A stretch of DNA of 47,774 nucleotides, taken from Oceanospirillales bacterium. Lineage in GTDB: Bacteria > Pseudomonadota > Gammaproteobacteria > Pseudomonadales > Endozoicomonadaceae. Below are positions 1-9,503 of this stretch, one piece after another. The notes beneath the pieces were generated by a model. It saw only the letters and a program-made list of their open reading frames with translations. It was not told the origin of the DNA and searched no databases. A program made the translations under genes and the position numbers. Location of the stretch: positions 1 through 47,774 of the forward strand of contig SIHQ01000030.1 in NCBI GenBank assembly GCA_004762125.1, in the 5' to 3' direction. Each line of letters opens with the position of its first letter. The first letter of the stretch is position 1.

Positions 1-2636
1 ATGTGCTCTGGGATGATAAAGGCCAGCCCGTAGCGGTCATCGAAGCCAAGAGAACCAAGGTGGATGCAGAGAAAGGCCGTAAGCAGGCTCAGTTATACGC
101 TAACTGGCTAGAGAAAGAGTTCGGCCAGCGTCCGGTGATTTTTTATACCAACGGTTACGATATTTTTATTTGGGATGATCACCAAGCTCGCAATTACCCG
201 CCTCGTAAACTCTTTGGTTTTTACAGTCCTGAAAGTCTTGAGTACTTGATACAGCAAAGAACGACCTGTAAGCCATTGGACTCTGTTTCTGTTGATACCG
301 ACATTGCAGGCGGCGGTGGTCGTATCTATCAGCTAGAAAGTATTGCCCGAGTGACCGAACGGTTCAGCGACAAGCACCGTAAGTCCCTTATTGTTCAAGC
401 GACTGGTACGGGTAAAACCCGTGTTTCTATCGCTCTTACTAAAAAGCTGCTGGATGCTCGTTGGGCCAAACGGGTGCTGTTCCTCTGTGACCGTAAAGAG
501 CTAAGAAAACAGGCTCGAAATGCTTACAATGAATTTGTGAATGACCCGATTTTTGTAGTGGGTAAGACGGACAAAAAGTATCAGGACAACTCCCGTATAT
601 TCATCGCCACCTATCCAGGCATGATGAACATAATGGATCGGTATGATGTGGGTTATTTCGACCTGATTATTGCCGACGAATCCCACCGTTCAATCTACAA
701 CGTCTACGGCGATCTGTTTAAGTACTTTGATGCCCTACAGGTGGGTTTAACAGCCACACCTGTGGATATGATTGGTCACACTACATACGGCCTGTTTGGT
801 TGCGAAGGGCGAATGCCGACTTTTGAATATTCGCTGGAAAAGGCTGTTGCTGATGGTCACCTGAACCCCCACGAAATAATCACCCACACCACTGAATTCC
901 TGCGGGAAGGCATTCGCAGCGAAAAGCTAAGCGACAAACAGATTGCTCAACTGGAAGAACAAGGTATTGATCCGAACACGCTAGAGTTCGATGCCAAGGC
1001 TGTGGATAAAGCCATTTACAACCGTGATACCAATCGGGAAATTATCCGTAACCTGATGGAACAAGGTATTCGGGACAAGGACGAGCAATTACCTGGTAAG
1101 ACCATTGTGTTTGCCCGAAACCACAAACATGCAATTTTGCTGCAAAACGTGTTTGATGAAATGTATCCACAGTTTGCCGGTAAGTTCTGTCAGGTTATTG
1201 ATAATTACGACCCTCGTGCTGAGCAATTGATTGATGATTTCAAAGGCGGAGACAGTTCTACCAACGACGAACTGACCATTGCCATTTCGGTGGATATGTT
1301 GGACACAGGTATCGACGTGCCGGAAGTTGTGAATCTGGTGTTCGCCAAGCCTATTAAATCCAAAGTGAAGTTCTGGCAAATGATTGGCCGAGGTACACGC
1401 TTGTGTGAAAACCTCTACGGCACCGGTAAACATAAAGACAAATTCCGTATCTTTGATCACTGGGGTAATTTCGAATACTTCGAGCAGGAACCACCGGAAG
1501 GTGAACCAAGCAAAAGTAAACCATTGACGCAGAAACGTCTGGAAGCTTGGGTAGACTTAGGTAAAGCCGCTCAGAAAAAGTTCGAACAAGGCAGCCTGAA
1601 AACCATTGCCAAGCAAATTCAGGAACAAGTCGAAGCACTGGACGAGAACTCCATTGCTGTACAGGAAAAATGGCAAACCCGAGCTCGACTGAACGATTTA
1701 AAAGTACTCGAACAGTTTGCCCCCCAAACCCAGCAACAGTTACTGGATGAAATGGGGCCACTGATGCAGTGGGTGGATGTACGCGGACAGAGCAATGCCC
1801 TGCGCTTTGATATGGACATCATTGCCGCTCAAACGGCGCTCTATACGAATAAAGACAAATTACAGAAGCATTGGGCTACGGTTGTTCAGAAAGTCGATAT
1901 GCTGCCCCCTCACCTTGCTCAAGTTCAACAACAGGGCGAGATCATCAATCAGGTACGGGATGCAGATTGGTGGAACAATGCCAGCTTTGCAGAGCTGGAG
2001 CATGCTCGTACACGACTGCGAGGCATCATGTATCTGATGGATGGTGAAGTTTCTCCACCACCAGAGCCAGCCTTGCACATTGATATTGAAGAAGACAAGT
2101 CACAAATTAAAACCGATCAACGTGACAGTAAAATCAAATCCGTAGACTTCAAACTATACCGCCAACAGGTTCAAGGCGCACTCGAACCTTTATTCGACAA
2201 TAACCCTGCATTGAAAAAAATCCGCAGTGGTGAGCCTCTACAGCCCAGAGAGTTGGATGAACTGATCAAACTGGTGCTGGTACAAAATCCTAACGTGGAC
2301 CTTAACGTACTTCAGGAATTCTATCCTGACGCTACTGTGACTCTGGATCACATACTTCGTACCTTGGTAGGCATGGAATCAAGTGCTGTGGCGGAGAAGT
2401 TCGCCAGCTTTGCTGCACAACACAACCTGAACAGCCAGCAAATTCGTTTTCTGGATATGCTGAAAAACCATATCCGTGATTTTGGCACTGTAGAAATGGC
2501 ACAGTTATTTGATAAACCGTTTACCCAGATTCATGGGGAAGGCATTACTGGTCTATTTCCAGATATGAGTCAGGTGATGCAGATTAAGCAGATTGTTGAT
2601 TCATTGGGTGTGTCTATGGGTGAGCCAGCACTTTGA
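1..2636 (+). CDS. hsdR: Type I restriction enzyme R subunit (HsdR), 5' end cut by window
   Basis: This is the motor and nuclease subunit of a type I restriction-modification complex, which translocates DNA by ATP hydrolysis and cuts unmodified DNA. The reading frame is open from the first base, so the N terminus lies outside the window and the GTG at base 3 is an internal valine codon. In the visible 877 codons I see the nuclease-type ExK (EAK at 14-16), Walker A ATGTGKT (133-139), a DESH Walker B (225-228), the SF2 motif LTATP, and motif VI QMIGRGTR (459-466). The C-terminal third resembles the EcoEI-type R C-terminal domain. A strong terminator follows the stop codon. The matching hsdM and hsdS lie 1 kb downstream on the same strand, so this is one system in two transcription units. 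Identification is firm; recognition specificity cannot be read from the sequence. Confidence 0.95.
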   Translation, partial: VLWDDKGQPVAVIEAKRTKVDAEKGRKQAQLYANWLEKEFGQRPVIFYTNGYDIFIWDDHQARNYPPRKLFGFYSPESLEYLIQQRTTCKPLDSVSVDTDIAGGGGRIYQLESIARVTERFSDKHRKSLIVQATGTGKTRVSIALTKKLLDARWAKRVLFLCDRKELRKQARNAYNEFVNDPIFVVGKTDKKYQDNSRIFIATYPGMMNIMDRYDVGYFDLIIADESHRSIYNVYGDLFKYFDALQVGLTATPVDMIGHTTYGLFGCEGRMPTFEYSLEKAVADGHLNPHEIITHTTEFLREGIRSEKLSDKQIAQLEEQGIDPNTLEFDAKAVDKAIYNRDTNREIIRNLMEQGIRDKDEQLPGKTIVFARNHKHAILLQNVFDEMYPQFAGKFCQVIDNYDPRAEQLIDDFKGGDSSTNDELTIAISVDMLDTGIDVPEVVNLVFAKPIKSKVKFWQMIGRGTRLCENLYGTGKHKDKFRIFDHWGNFEYFEQEPPEGEPSKSKPLTQKRLEAWVDLGKAAQKKFEQGSLKTIAKQIQEQVEALDENSIAVQEKWQTRARLNDLKVLEQFAPQTQQQLLDEMGPLMQWVDVRGQSNALRFDMDIIAAQTALYTNKDKLQKHWATVVQKVDMLPPHLAQVQQQGEIINQVRDADWWNNASFAELEHARTRLRGIMYLMDGEVSPPPEPALHIDIEEDKSQIKTDQRDSKIKSVDFKLYRQQVQGALEPLFDNNPALKKIRSGEPLQPRELDELIKLVLVQNPNVDLNVLQEFYPDATVTLDHILRTLVGMESSAVAEKFASFAAQHNLNSQQIRFLDMLKNHIRDFGTVEMAQLFDKPFTQIHGEGITGLFPDMSQVMQIKQIVDSLGVSMGEPAL

Positions 2637-2643
2637 AATTATG

Positions 2644-2678
2644 ATCAGGCGCATCAATTGTGATGCGCCTGATTTTTA
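2644..2678 (+). terminator. Rho-independent terminator after hsdR
   Basis: A perfect 13-bp stem (2644-2656 pairing with 2661-2673) has a 4-nt ATTG loop and a short T run, starting 7 bp after the hsdR stop. It should end hsdR transcription before the two opposite-strand genes. In the reverse direction it could also terminate the 106-codon minus-strand gene, because the stem is symmetric and A residues precede it. Confidence 0.85.
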
Positions 2679-2698
2679 GATTACTCGCTACGTAATCT

Positions 2699-3019
2699 TC
2701 AAGTTTGAAGTGTTTTTTTGCGATTTAGGCAAACAGTCTCTTTTATCCACTGCTGCATTAGTTGTTCAAGTGTGAGAGTTGGTTGACCGAGGGGCGATTT
2801 TGAGTAATTTCTCTTTAGGTCTTGATAGGCTGCATCTTCTGCACCAGAGGTGCCGTGTATTGATTTTACCAGTTGATTGATTTGATCTGATTTTGAAGAG
2901 CCCCCATTATCACAAATTAATATATTGTTAAATTGAATATGAGATGATGTAGAAAAAGCTAACTCAATTAACGCCTTTTTGTTCATTAGTTTAGTTTTAA
3001 TGGAAAGATTTTCGGACAT
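2699..3019 (-). CDS. Hypothetical protein, 106 aa, between hsdR and hsdM
   Basis: I do not recognise this family. The predicted protein is soluble, with no signal peptide or membrane segment and a basic C terminus. A purine-rich GGTAGG lies about 8 nt before the ATG and is a plausible ribosome binding site. It is antisense to the hsd genes, in an AT-rich gap that interrupts the usual hsdRMS order, and it ends 20 bp from the hsdR terminator. It could be an inserted accessory gene or a spurious ORF. Its length and the start context favour a real gene. Confidence 0.5.
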   Translation of the reverse strand: MSENLSIKTKLMNKKALIELAFSTSSHIQFNNILICDNGGSSKSDQINQLVKSIHGTSGAEDAAYQDLKRNYSKSPLGQPTLTLEQLMQQWIKETVCLNRKKTLQT

Positions 3020-3244
3020 GTTTAATACCTACCAGATAAAAATTGAACACCTACAATTAATGCAATAAGCCCTACATACAAAGAACAGATCTAGTTGTTA
3101 TGTATAGTGACTATAGATAAAAAATGTTCTGATATTTTTTGGTTACACATTTTGTGGAAATACGAGGGTTTGATTTCTGTCGACAGTACTCAAAAATAAA
3201 TTATTTCTGCAGTGGAAGCTACTGGAAATCGCATTCTCTCAATT

Positions 3245-3445
3245 TTAAACAGATTCCTCCCCATCAGAAAAATCATTATGTTCAATATATGATTTAACAA
3301 TGAATTTTGAATGTTGGTCAACGACGATCTTCAGGGTTGGTGTGAAAACAAAACCAGAAGATTGATCAATGACTAGAACATCGAGAATAGTTGCATTTTC
3401 AATCAATTCATTTTTGATTTCTTTCAGACTCATAACCACAATCAC
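3245..3445 (-). CDS. Hypothetical small protein, 66 aa
   Basis: A short acidic protein of unknown function on the minus strand between hsdR and hsdM. The frame can start at a GTG (3445) or, four codons in, at an ATG (3433, MSLKEIKNEL). The ATG looks more natural, but no strong ribosome binding site is visible for either. The predicted composition (alternating hydrophobic and polar residues, acidic C terminus) is protein-like. The local DNA is markedly more AT-rich than hsdM, which suggests a different origin from the restriction genes. Confidence 0.4.
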   Translation of the reverse strand: MIVVMSLKEIKNELIENATILDVLVIDQSSGFVFTPTLKIVVDQHSKFIVKSYIEHNDFSDGEESV

Positions 3446-3633
3446 TCACAGAAACGAATAAAAATTCATGTCTTAAAACTAAGAGCTTGATCGAGAATAA
3501 ACAGCTCAACTCACAATATAGAAAAAATACACATTTTTACCAGTAAATCTGAAGAAATAGATAGCTATTTGTTCCTCTGATAGAGCTCACTTTTATTTTT
3601 TCGGTAAATACTTAGAGCGGAAGGTTTCAACTA

Positions 3634-3666
3634 TTAGCAGTCATCTACCTTCTAAAGACTTATAAT
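3634..3666 (+). promoter_or_regulatory. Candidate hsdMS promoter
   Basis: A perfect TATAAT at 3661-3666 lies 42 bp before the hsdM start in an AT-rich, non-coding stretch. No good -35 hexamer sits at 16-18 bp; the nearest TTG-like match is weak. A separate promoter is needed here because hsdR ends in a terminator a kilobase upstream. Called from the -10 match and the context only. Confidence 0.4.
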
Positions 3667-3708
3667 CCTCAGACATTTATTCCCCCCTCCAAGAGATCAA
3701 CAACTTCC

Positions 3709-5316
3709 ATGATCACAGGCGACCTAAAAAGCAAAATCGACAAACTCTGGGAAGAGTTCTGGGTAGGCGGTATCACCAACCCGCTCACGGTGATTGAACA
3801 GATCACCTACCTGATGTATTCCCGCATGCTCGATACCATGGAAAGCAAGGACGAGCAGAAGAAGGCGTTGGCCGGTGTCGATTTCAAACCCCGCTTCAAG
3901 TCGCACCAACAGGATTGCCGGTTCAGTCAATACTGCAACCTAAGTGCTGACGAGATGATGGAAGTGGTGCGGGATGAAGTTTTCCTGCATTTCAGAAGCC
4001 TGAGCGACAGTGGTTCTCTGCTGGGCGAGTTTATGAAAGACGCCCGTCTGGAAGTCGTTAAACCCAACCTGCTGGTCAAAGCCGTTGAGATGATCAAACT
4101 GTTGCCACTGGACAGAGGCGACACCAAGGGCGACCTGTACGAATACCTGCTCAGCAAACTCACCACCGCCGGTATCAACGGCCAGTTCCGTACCCCGCGC
4201 CATATTATCCGCGCCATGGTCGAGATGATGGAGCCCAATCCCGCCCGTGGTGAACGCATTTGTGACCCGGCCTGCGGCACCGGCGGCTTTCTCGCCACCA
4301 GTTATGAGTATTTGTTAGAAAAGTACAGCTCCCTGGACAGTATTCATACCGAAACCGTCACCAATGAAAAGGGTGAACTGGAACAGCAAAAAGTGTTCTC
4401 CGGTGATCTGCTCAACGAATATAGAAGTCACGTAGACACCGATATGTTCCACGGTTACGATTTCGACTCCACCATGCTGCGCATTGCCGCCATGAACCTG
4501 ATTATGCACGGAGTAGACGAGCCGGATATCCACTATCAGGACACCATGAGCCAGAGTTTCTCGGACAAATACCCCGACGCTTCTCATAACGGCTTTCACC
4601 TGATTCTGGCCAATCCGCCGTTCACCGGCACGCTGGATGAAGAGGATATCGACCCCGATATCCTAAAGCTGGTGAAAACTAAAAAGACTGAATTATTGTT
4701 CTGCGCCCGTATTCTGCAAATGCTGAAAATCGGTGGTCGCAGTGCCACGGTTGTACCCCAAGGTGTGTTGTTCGGTTCCAGCAAGGCGCATCAGAGCCTG
4801 CGCACGACACTGGTAGAGAATAACCAGCTGGAAGCGGTCATCAATCTGCCGTCCGGCGTGTTCAAACCCTATGCCGGTGTCGCTACCGCTATTTTGATAT
4901 TCACCAAAGGCGGCGAGACCGATAACGTCTGGTTCTACGATCTGGAAAACGACGGTTACAGTCTGGACGACAAGCGCAACCCTATCGCCAAAAACGACAT
5001 TCCTCACATGGTGGCAAGCTGGAAGCAGTTCCGTAAAAGCAAGAACCTGCCTGCGGATGATTTTATGGGGCACAAGCTTTCAGAACAGCTTAAAGAGCAG
5101 CCTGCAGAAACGGATTGGCAGGACAAAACCCAGAAGGCGTTTGTTGTATCCAAGGCGGATTTGAAAGCTAATAAATATGATCTCTCTATTAATCGCTATA
5201 AAGAAGTGGTTTATGAGGAAGAGGTTTATGATGCGCCTTTGGAGATTTTGGGGCGGTTGAAGGCTTTGGAGGCTGAGATTCAGAAGGCGTTGGTTGAGTT
5301 GGAGGGGATGTTGTGA
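3709..5316 (+). CDS. hsdM: Type I restriction-modification methyltransferase subunit (HsdM)
   Basis: The 535-aa N6-adenine methyltransferase subunit works with HsdS to methylate the target site and forms the core of the restriction complex with HsdR. The N-terminal helical domain covers roughly residues 1-140. AdoMet-binding motif I is DPACGTGG (186-193) and catalytic motif IV is NPPF (302-305), the order expected for gamma-class N6 methylases. Length is typical for the family. The stop codon overlaps the GTG start of hsdS by 4 bp, so the two are translationally coupled. The gene is visibly more GC-rich than the flanking small ORFs. Confidence 0.96.
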   Translation: MITGDLKSKIDKLWEEFWVGGITNPLTVIEQITYLMYSRMLDTMESKDEQKKALAGVDFKPRFKSHQQDCRFSQYCNLSADEMMEVVRDEVFLHFRSLSDSGSLLGEFMKDARLEVVKPNLLVKAVEMIKLLPLDRGDTKGDLYEYLLSKLTTAGINGQFRTPRHIIRAMVEMMEPNPARGERICDPACGTGGFLATSYEYLLEKYSSLDSIHTETVTNEKGELEQQKVFSGDLLNEYRSHVDTDMFHGYDFDSTMLRIAAMNLIMHGVDEPDIHYQDTMSQSFSDKYPDASHNGFHLILANPPFTGTLDEEDIDPDILKLVKTKKTELLFCARILQMLKIGGRSATVVPQGVLFGSSKAHQSLRTTLVENNQLEAVINLPSGVFKPYAGVATAILIFTKGGETDNVWFYDLENDGYSLDDKRNPIAKNDIPHMVASWKQFRKSKNLPADDFMGHKLSEQLKEQPAETDWQDKTQKAFVVSKADLKANKYDLSINRYKEVVYEEEVYDAPLEILGRLKALEAEIQKALVELEGML

Positions 5317-6497
5317 GTTGGCCAACAGGATCTTTAGAGTCAATTGCTGATGTTATCTCAGGCTATGCATTTAAAAGTACATGGTTTGATAAAGGCCAAG
5401 ACAAAGTTATACGCATAAGTGACTTTGATAATGGAATTGTCGATCTATCCAAAGCAAAAACTGTTGATGCCAGCGAAAACAGAGTCTCAGAACAATTTAT
5501 AGCCCGCGAAGGCGATGTTCTGATGGCACTATCAGGAGCCACAACGGGTAAAATTGGTGTGGTTGGTAAAAGTGTTGATGGTGCATATGTCAATCAGCGT
5601 GTTGCAATCATACGAGCCAAGAGTCCAGACAGTCGAAGTTACATTCGTTACCTATTCTCTGGTGAAAGACTGTCTAGTTTGCTTATGACAGCGGGTGGTG
5701 CAGCTCAGCCAAACTTGAGTCCAAAAACTCTAAAGAGTTTGCTGATTCCTCTACCCCCACTGCCCGAACAAAAACACATCGCCGCCATTCTGGATAAAGC
5801 CGACCAGCTACGCCAGAAACGCCAGCAAGCCATCGGCCTGGCCGATGAGTTCCTGCGCAGTGTGTTTCTGGATATGTTTGGTGATCCGGTGACTAATCCG
5901 AAGGGGTGGGAGAAAGGCCCCATAACAAAACTCGCAGAAGTAATAACTGGCCATCCTTTCAAAAGTGTTGAGTATGTAGAGGAAGGTGATGACTCTGTAC
6001 GGCTATGCAGAGGAGCAAACACTCTTACGGGCTATTTTGAATGGAAAGACACAGCTTTTTGGCCCAAGGATAAGTTATCTGGATTGGAGAACTATCAGAT
6101 CAATGAGGGTGATGTGATTCTTGCGATGGATCGTCCGTGGATATCGTCAGGACTAAAAGTCTGTGTTGCAGATAAGAATTTTAAAGACACCTATCTTGTC
6201 CAACGAGTTGCACGTTTGCGTCCAAGACAGGCAATCTACAGTGATTTTCTTTATGCCTGCATTCAGTCTAAAGCTTTTGAAGTTCATTGCAGTCCGACTG
6301 AAACAACTGTTCCTCACATATCACCTGTTGAACTGAAAAATTTTCAGGTCGTTCTGCCCAATAAAGACTTAGTTGTTAAATATCACGAAGTTGTGTCAAA
6401 AATTGCCGCAATGAAATCGATGTCAATCGAAAACCAATATTGTTCAAGTGGCCTATTCAACTCTCTCAGCCAAAAAGCCTTCGCCGGAGAACTCTGA
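5313..6497 (+). CDS. hsdS: Type I restriction-modification specificity subunit (HsdS)
   Basis: The 394-aa DNA recognition subunit has two target-recognition domains, about residues 1-145 and 205-365. They are separated by a conserved helical spacer containing LPPLPEQKHIAAILDKA and a Gln/Arg-rich helix. The second half ends in a shorter matching helix (SLSQKAFAGEL). The start is a GTG overlapping the hsdM stop (GTGA), preceded by a GGAGGGG ribosome binding site inside hsdM. The two domains differ from each other, so the site is expected to be bipartite and asymmetric. No truncation is seen. Confidence 0.95.
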   Translation: MSWPTGSLESIADVISGYAFKSTWFDKGQDKVIRISDFDNGIVDLSKAKTVDASENRVSEQFIAREGDVLMALSGATTGKIGVVGKSVDGAYVNQRVAIIRAKSPDSRSYIRYLFSGERLSSLLMTAGGAAQPNLSPKTLKSLLIPLPPLPEQKHIAAILDKADQLRQKRQQAIGLADEFLRSVFLDMFGDPVTNPKGWEKGPITKLAEVITGHPFKSVEYVEEGDDSVRLCRGANTLTGYFEWKDTAFWPKDKLSGLENYQINEGDVILAMDRPWISSGLKVCVADKNFKDTYLVQRVARLRPRQAIYSDFLYACIQSKAFEVHCSPTETTVPHISPVELKNFQVVLPNKDLVVKYHEVVSKIAAMKSMSIENQYCSSGLFNSLSQKAFAGEL

Positions 6498-6504
6498 ACC
6501 TGCC

Positions 6505-6775
6505 GCCTGATGTTGGGTTACGCAGCTTCGCTGCTAACCCAACCTACGGTTATGCCGCAATACACAGAAACCAAAAAGGCAAAAAGGGGCAAAAAGGGGT
6601 CGGAGTGAATAAGAGGAGAACAAAAAGGGGGCAGAGTAAATAAAGAGTGGTAGGTCTCGGTTGAGCGGAGCGATGCTCGACAATTTACGCTGGTATGCTT
6701 CATGCGGCTTCGCGTTTGTTGGGCTTCGTTTGATTATGCCCTCCGGGTGCAACGCCAACCCACACCTGTTTTCCA
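6505..6775. repeat. REP-like palindromic and degenerate repeat patch
   Basis: The 303 bp between hsdS and the next gene hold repeats and no convincing gene. At 6511-6542 an imperfect inverted repeat pairs TTGGGTTACGCAGC with GCTGCTAACCCAA around a TTCG loop, of the kind often found in REP-like elements. It is followed by two degenerate copies of an AAAAAGGGG-[TG]C[GA]GAGT motif at about 6590 and 6620. A second GC-rich hairpin-prone stretch covers 6661-6770. This looks like a small repeat insertion at the end of the restriction operon. The repeat family cannot be assigned without genome-wide copies. Confidence 0.55.
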
Positions 6776-6800
6776 AAGGTCATCATTCATTAAGAAGTCT

Positions 6801-7682
6801 ATGCAACCCGCAACCATCAAACTGTTCCTTGTCAATGGCAGTCCAACCGGACTGCGTACCGCTGAGATTTCCAACTGGTCTGGCAAAGCTATCGCCAGCC
6901 CCCGCAGCCTTCTCGATGAGCTGTTGAAGCGTCCTGAGCTGGAAAACCCCGGTGTCTATATGTTGTCTGGTATAGATGCTGAGACAGGTGAGCCGGTGAT
7001 CTATATCGGTGAGGCCGAAGTTGTAGCCAACCGACTTCGTCAACACGGCCGCAGCGATGAAAAGGATTACTGGACTCACACCTATGTGTTTGTCAGCAAG
7101 GATGAGAACCTGACCAAATCCCATATCCGTTACATTGAGGGAAAAATGATCCAGAAAGCCCACCGCAGTAAACGGGTGACGGTTATGAATAATGCCGCCA
7201 GTGGTTCATCACTCCCCGAAGCCGACAGGGCAGATATGGACGTGTATATGGAAAGAATGATTCAGCTTCTGCCAGTGTTAGGCATTCATCACTTTTCTGC
7301 ACCGGCTGCCACAGTTACGCAACCAAGAGTAGCTGCAGACAGTTCAACTCCTGAACAACCTGAAAAGCCGATATTCACTTTTGCCGTGAAAGGCATCGTC
7401 GCGAATGGCGCGCCAAGTGAAGAAGGCTTTGTCGTTTCCAAAGGCTCCTGTGCCGTAAAAGTTCTGACCAACTCCTGTCCTCCCATGGTGGAAAACAGCC
7501 GGAGTAAAATGGTGGAAAAAGGCATTCTGGTTCTTGAGGGTGAAAGTTATCGTTTTCTGGAAGATTACGAGTTCAGCAGCCCATCCGCAGCAGGAGCCAT
7601 GGTCGCCGGTCGTAGCACCAATGGCATGACAGCCTGGAAGACAGACGATAACCGTACGCTGAAAGATGTGATCAGTACCTGA
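6801..7682 (+). CDS. GIY-YIG nuclease family protein with C-terminal DUF4357-like domain
   Basis: A 293-aa protein with a GIY-YIG-type fold: the GVY (51-53) and YIG (68-70) motifs are followed by a conserved Arg in the ANRLRQH segment and a Glu in the RYIEGKM helix. These are the expected catalytic positions. The C-terminal 100 residues (KGI-AN-A-EGF-V-KGS pattern) match the DUF4357 module often paired with this nuclease domain. I chose the ATG at 6801 because the longer in-frame start at 6702 would translate through the repeat patch. It lies just after a type I restriction system, where such proteins are frequently found, so an accessory defence role is likely but unproven. Confidence 0.8.
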   Translation: MQPATIKLFLVNGSPTGLRTAEISNWSGKAIASPRSLLDELLKRPELENPGVYMLSGIDAETGEPVIYIGEAEVVANRLRQHGRSDEKDYWTHTYVFVSKDENLTKSHIRYIEGKMIQKAHRSKRVTVMNNAASGSSLPEADRADMDVYMERMIQLLPVLGIHHFSAPAATVTQPRVAADSSTPEQPEKPIFTFAVKGIVANGAPSEEGFVVSKGSCAVKVLTNSCPPMVENSRSKMVEKGILVLEGESYRFLEDYEFSSPSAAGAMVAGRSTNGMTAWKTDDNRTLKDVIST

Positions 7683-7722
7683 GGCAGATCAGGCGAACAT
7701 TTATGAATCAAGAGAACAGTTC

Positions 7723-7908
7723 ATGAGCGAAGACGTCACCATCACCACAGAAGACGTAGTCGATGCATTAAGTGAAATGCTGGAGAATCGCCCCAGCCCG
7801 GAAGTACAGCAGGCTATGGTGGATGAAATCGAACGACTGAAAGCCGAAGGCAAGCCAGAAACCGAAGCTGTCCGGCTGGTTTTTCAGCATAATCAGCAAC
7901 TGCATTGA
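7723..7908 (+). CDS. Small acidic hypothetical protein, 61 aa
   Basis: A short, acidic, probably helical protein of unknown function between the GIY-YIG gene and the PLD-type gene, on the same strand. An AAGAGAA stretch lies 13-14 nt before the ATG. It follows the GIY-YIG stop by 40 bp and could be co-transcribed with it. No motif is recognised. The opposite strand also has an open frame here, so confidence is moderate. Confidence 0.45.
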   Translation: MSEDVTITTEDVVDALSEMLENRPSPEVQQAMVDEIERLKAEGKPETEAVRLVFQHNQQLH

Positions 7909-8010
7909 GCTGATCTTGAGCAGCAACGCTTTCATAAAAAACCCGCCCTGATCCTGTCAATGCCCGATTGGTAACAGGGTTATACAACCAAGAAGTAAGA
8001 AGATTAAAAT

Positions 8011-9366
8011 ATGGATTTTTTTTCAACGCTGCAGAAGCCTTTTCAGAATTTCGGTGAATTGTTTCAGTTTGATACCAGACTGCGACGCATTTGGGCTGTG
8101 TCGGCTTATTACGACGAAGACTCCATTGAACAGCTGATACAACATTTGGAAGAGCAAGGGGCAGGTAACGCTCGATTGGAGCTGGTTATTATCCTTGATC
8201 GAAGAGTCAGTAACGTTAATGCTCTGAAATCACTGGACAAGGACATTCGCAAAAAATTCACCCATGAAGACAGTGGGATATATCTCTGTAGCGAGGGTGA
8301 ACTGTTTCACAGTAAGGGGTATCTGGCAGAAACGGCGAAAGATGGAATATGCTTACTTGGTTCTCTGAATCTGACCCAAAAAGGTCTGACACGAAACGAT
8401 GAAATACTTGCTTCTGCTCGATATTCTCTCGAATCTCGCAGCAAAGAGACTCAGCTTGCCGAGAAGTTTGCGAAATACGTTAGCAGTATATGGGATGACC
8501 TTGATCGTATTGGTGACCGCAAGCGTGAGGGTGAACAGTTCAAACCCAAGCACCTGACAGACCTTCTCCTTGATGGTGCTATTTACTACGAGACACGGGA
8601 ATCGTCTCCCTTTGGCTTTCCGCTTAACTTGCCGGAAAAATTTCTGGAAACAGATTCACCGATCAATGATGTGCTTGAAAGTAAAACATCTGATGTCGTG
8701 AACGTATGCAGACTGCTGGCTCGAATTTGCCCTACCGATGTGCCAGTCCGGCCAACAGAAAAATCTCACTGGAAACGGTTTTGTATTCAGACTTGCTACG
8801 GCTTCTGGACGCCTTCTGATTTCATAGAAAATATTGATCATTCGCTGCTCTGTAAGTCAGGGCTGAATGCTTACTATGAGCAGATAGCTCAGCTCCTTAA
8901 CGCCAACAAAGACCTTCTACGTTGTGAGATTCTTTCTCTTTGCGACGAAATCTACAGCAAGATGAATGAGCTGGGGATGAGTGGTCAGTGGCCGTTTGTG
9001 GTCGATGGCGTTCTGGACACAGATAAACTTGAAAAGAAGTGGGATCAATGGTTTGAAACGCTTGCAGCCAAACTTGAGAGTGAAGCGTTCAAGCAAAGAT
9101 TGGTTTGTAATGTTCGCCATACGAAAATGCCCAATATATGGGAAGACCCAGAGGCCGTTTCAGACTTTGAAGACAGTTTCTTTGAATCATTGGCTTACAA
9201 GCTGACGAAGCATAATACCCGAAATGTTATTGCCAGAAATTACAGGCAAAATGTATTGGAATGCTCTGAATTATCTGAAGCTGCCAAAAAGGACTATAAG
9301 ATTGCTCTGACAGAGTTCTTAGCCAATGGTTCAGAGTTTTCTCCACTTACAAGCATTGAAGAGTAA
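8011..9366 (+). CDS. Phospholipase-D-type nuclease-like protein
   Basis: A 451-aa protein whose N-terminal 150 residues carry a single PLD/HKD-type signature: H100-S-K102, then G117-S-L-N120 with the following LTQKGL. The acidic residue normally four positions after the Lys is Glu107. Single-HKD proteins of this kind dimerise to form one active site and include restriction-type nucleases. The C-terminal 300 residues are not recognised and contain no helicase motifs. It sits in a restriction cluster on the same strand, so a DNA-targeting defence role is the best inference. It could also be another phosphodiesterase. Confidence 0.65.
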   Translation: MDFFSTLQKPFQNFGELFQFDTRLRRIWAVSAYYDEDSIEQLIQHLEEQGAGNARLELVIILDRRVSNVNALKSLDKDIRKKFTHEDSGIYLCSEGELFHSKGYLAETAKDGICLLGSLNLTQKGLTRNDEILASARYSLESRSKETQLAEKFAKYVSSIWDDLDRIGDRKREGEQFKPKHLTDLLLDGAIYYETRESSPFGFPLNLPEKFLETDSPINDVLESKTSDVVNVCRLLARICPTDVPVRPTEKSHWKRFCIQTCYGFWTPSDFIENIDHSLLCKSGLNAYYEQIAQLLNANKDLLRCEILSLCDEIYSKMNELGMSGQWPFVVDGVLDTDKLEKKWDQWFETLAAKLESEAFKQRLVCNVRHTKMPNIWEDPEAVSDFEDSFFESLAYKLTKHNTRNVIARNYRQNVLECSELSEAAKKDYKIALTEFLANGSEFSPLTSIEE

Positions 9367-9408
9367 CCAAGCGAATCAACAATAAAAGTCGAGTCAATGG
9401 AGCGACTG

Positions 9409-9436
9409 CGAGTAAACCCGATACTGAGTTTACTCG
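9409..9436. promoter_or_regulatory. Inverted repeat upstream of the MATE gene
   Basis: A perfect 9-bp inverted repeat (CGAGTAAAC, 10-nt spacer, GTTTACTCG) lies 67 bp upstream of the MATE start and 43 bp after the PLD-type gene. It lacks a T run, so an operator or attenuating hairpin is likelier than a classical terminator. Confidence 0.4.
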
Positions 9437-9503
9437 GTTAGCGTTCGAACATAATGAAGCGTGACTTTGATATAACTTTCAACATTACAAGGACAGTAGA
9501 AGT

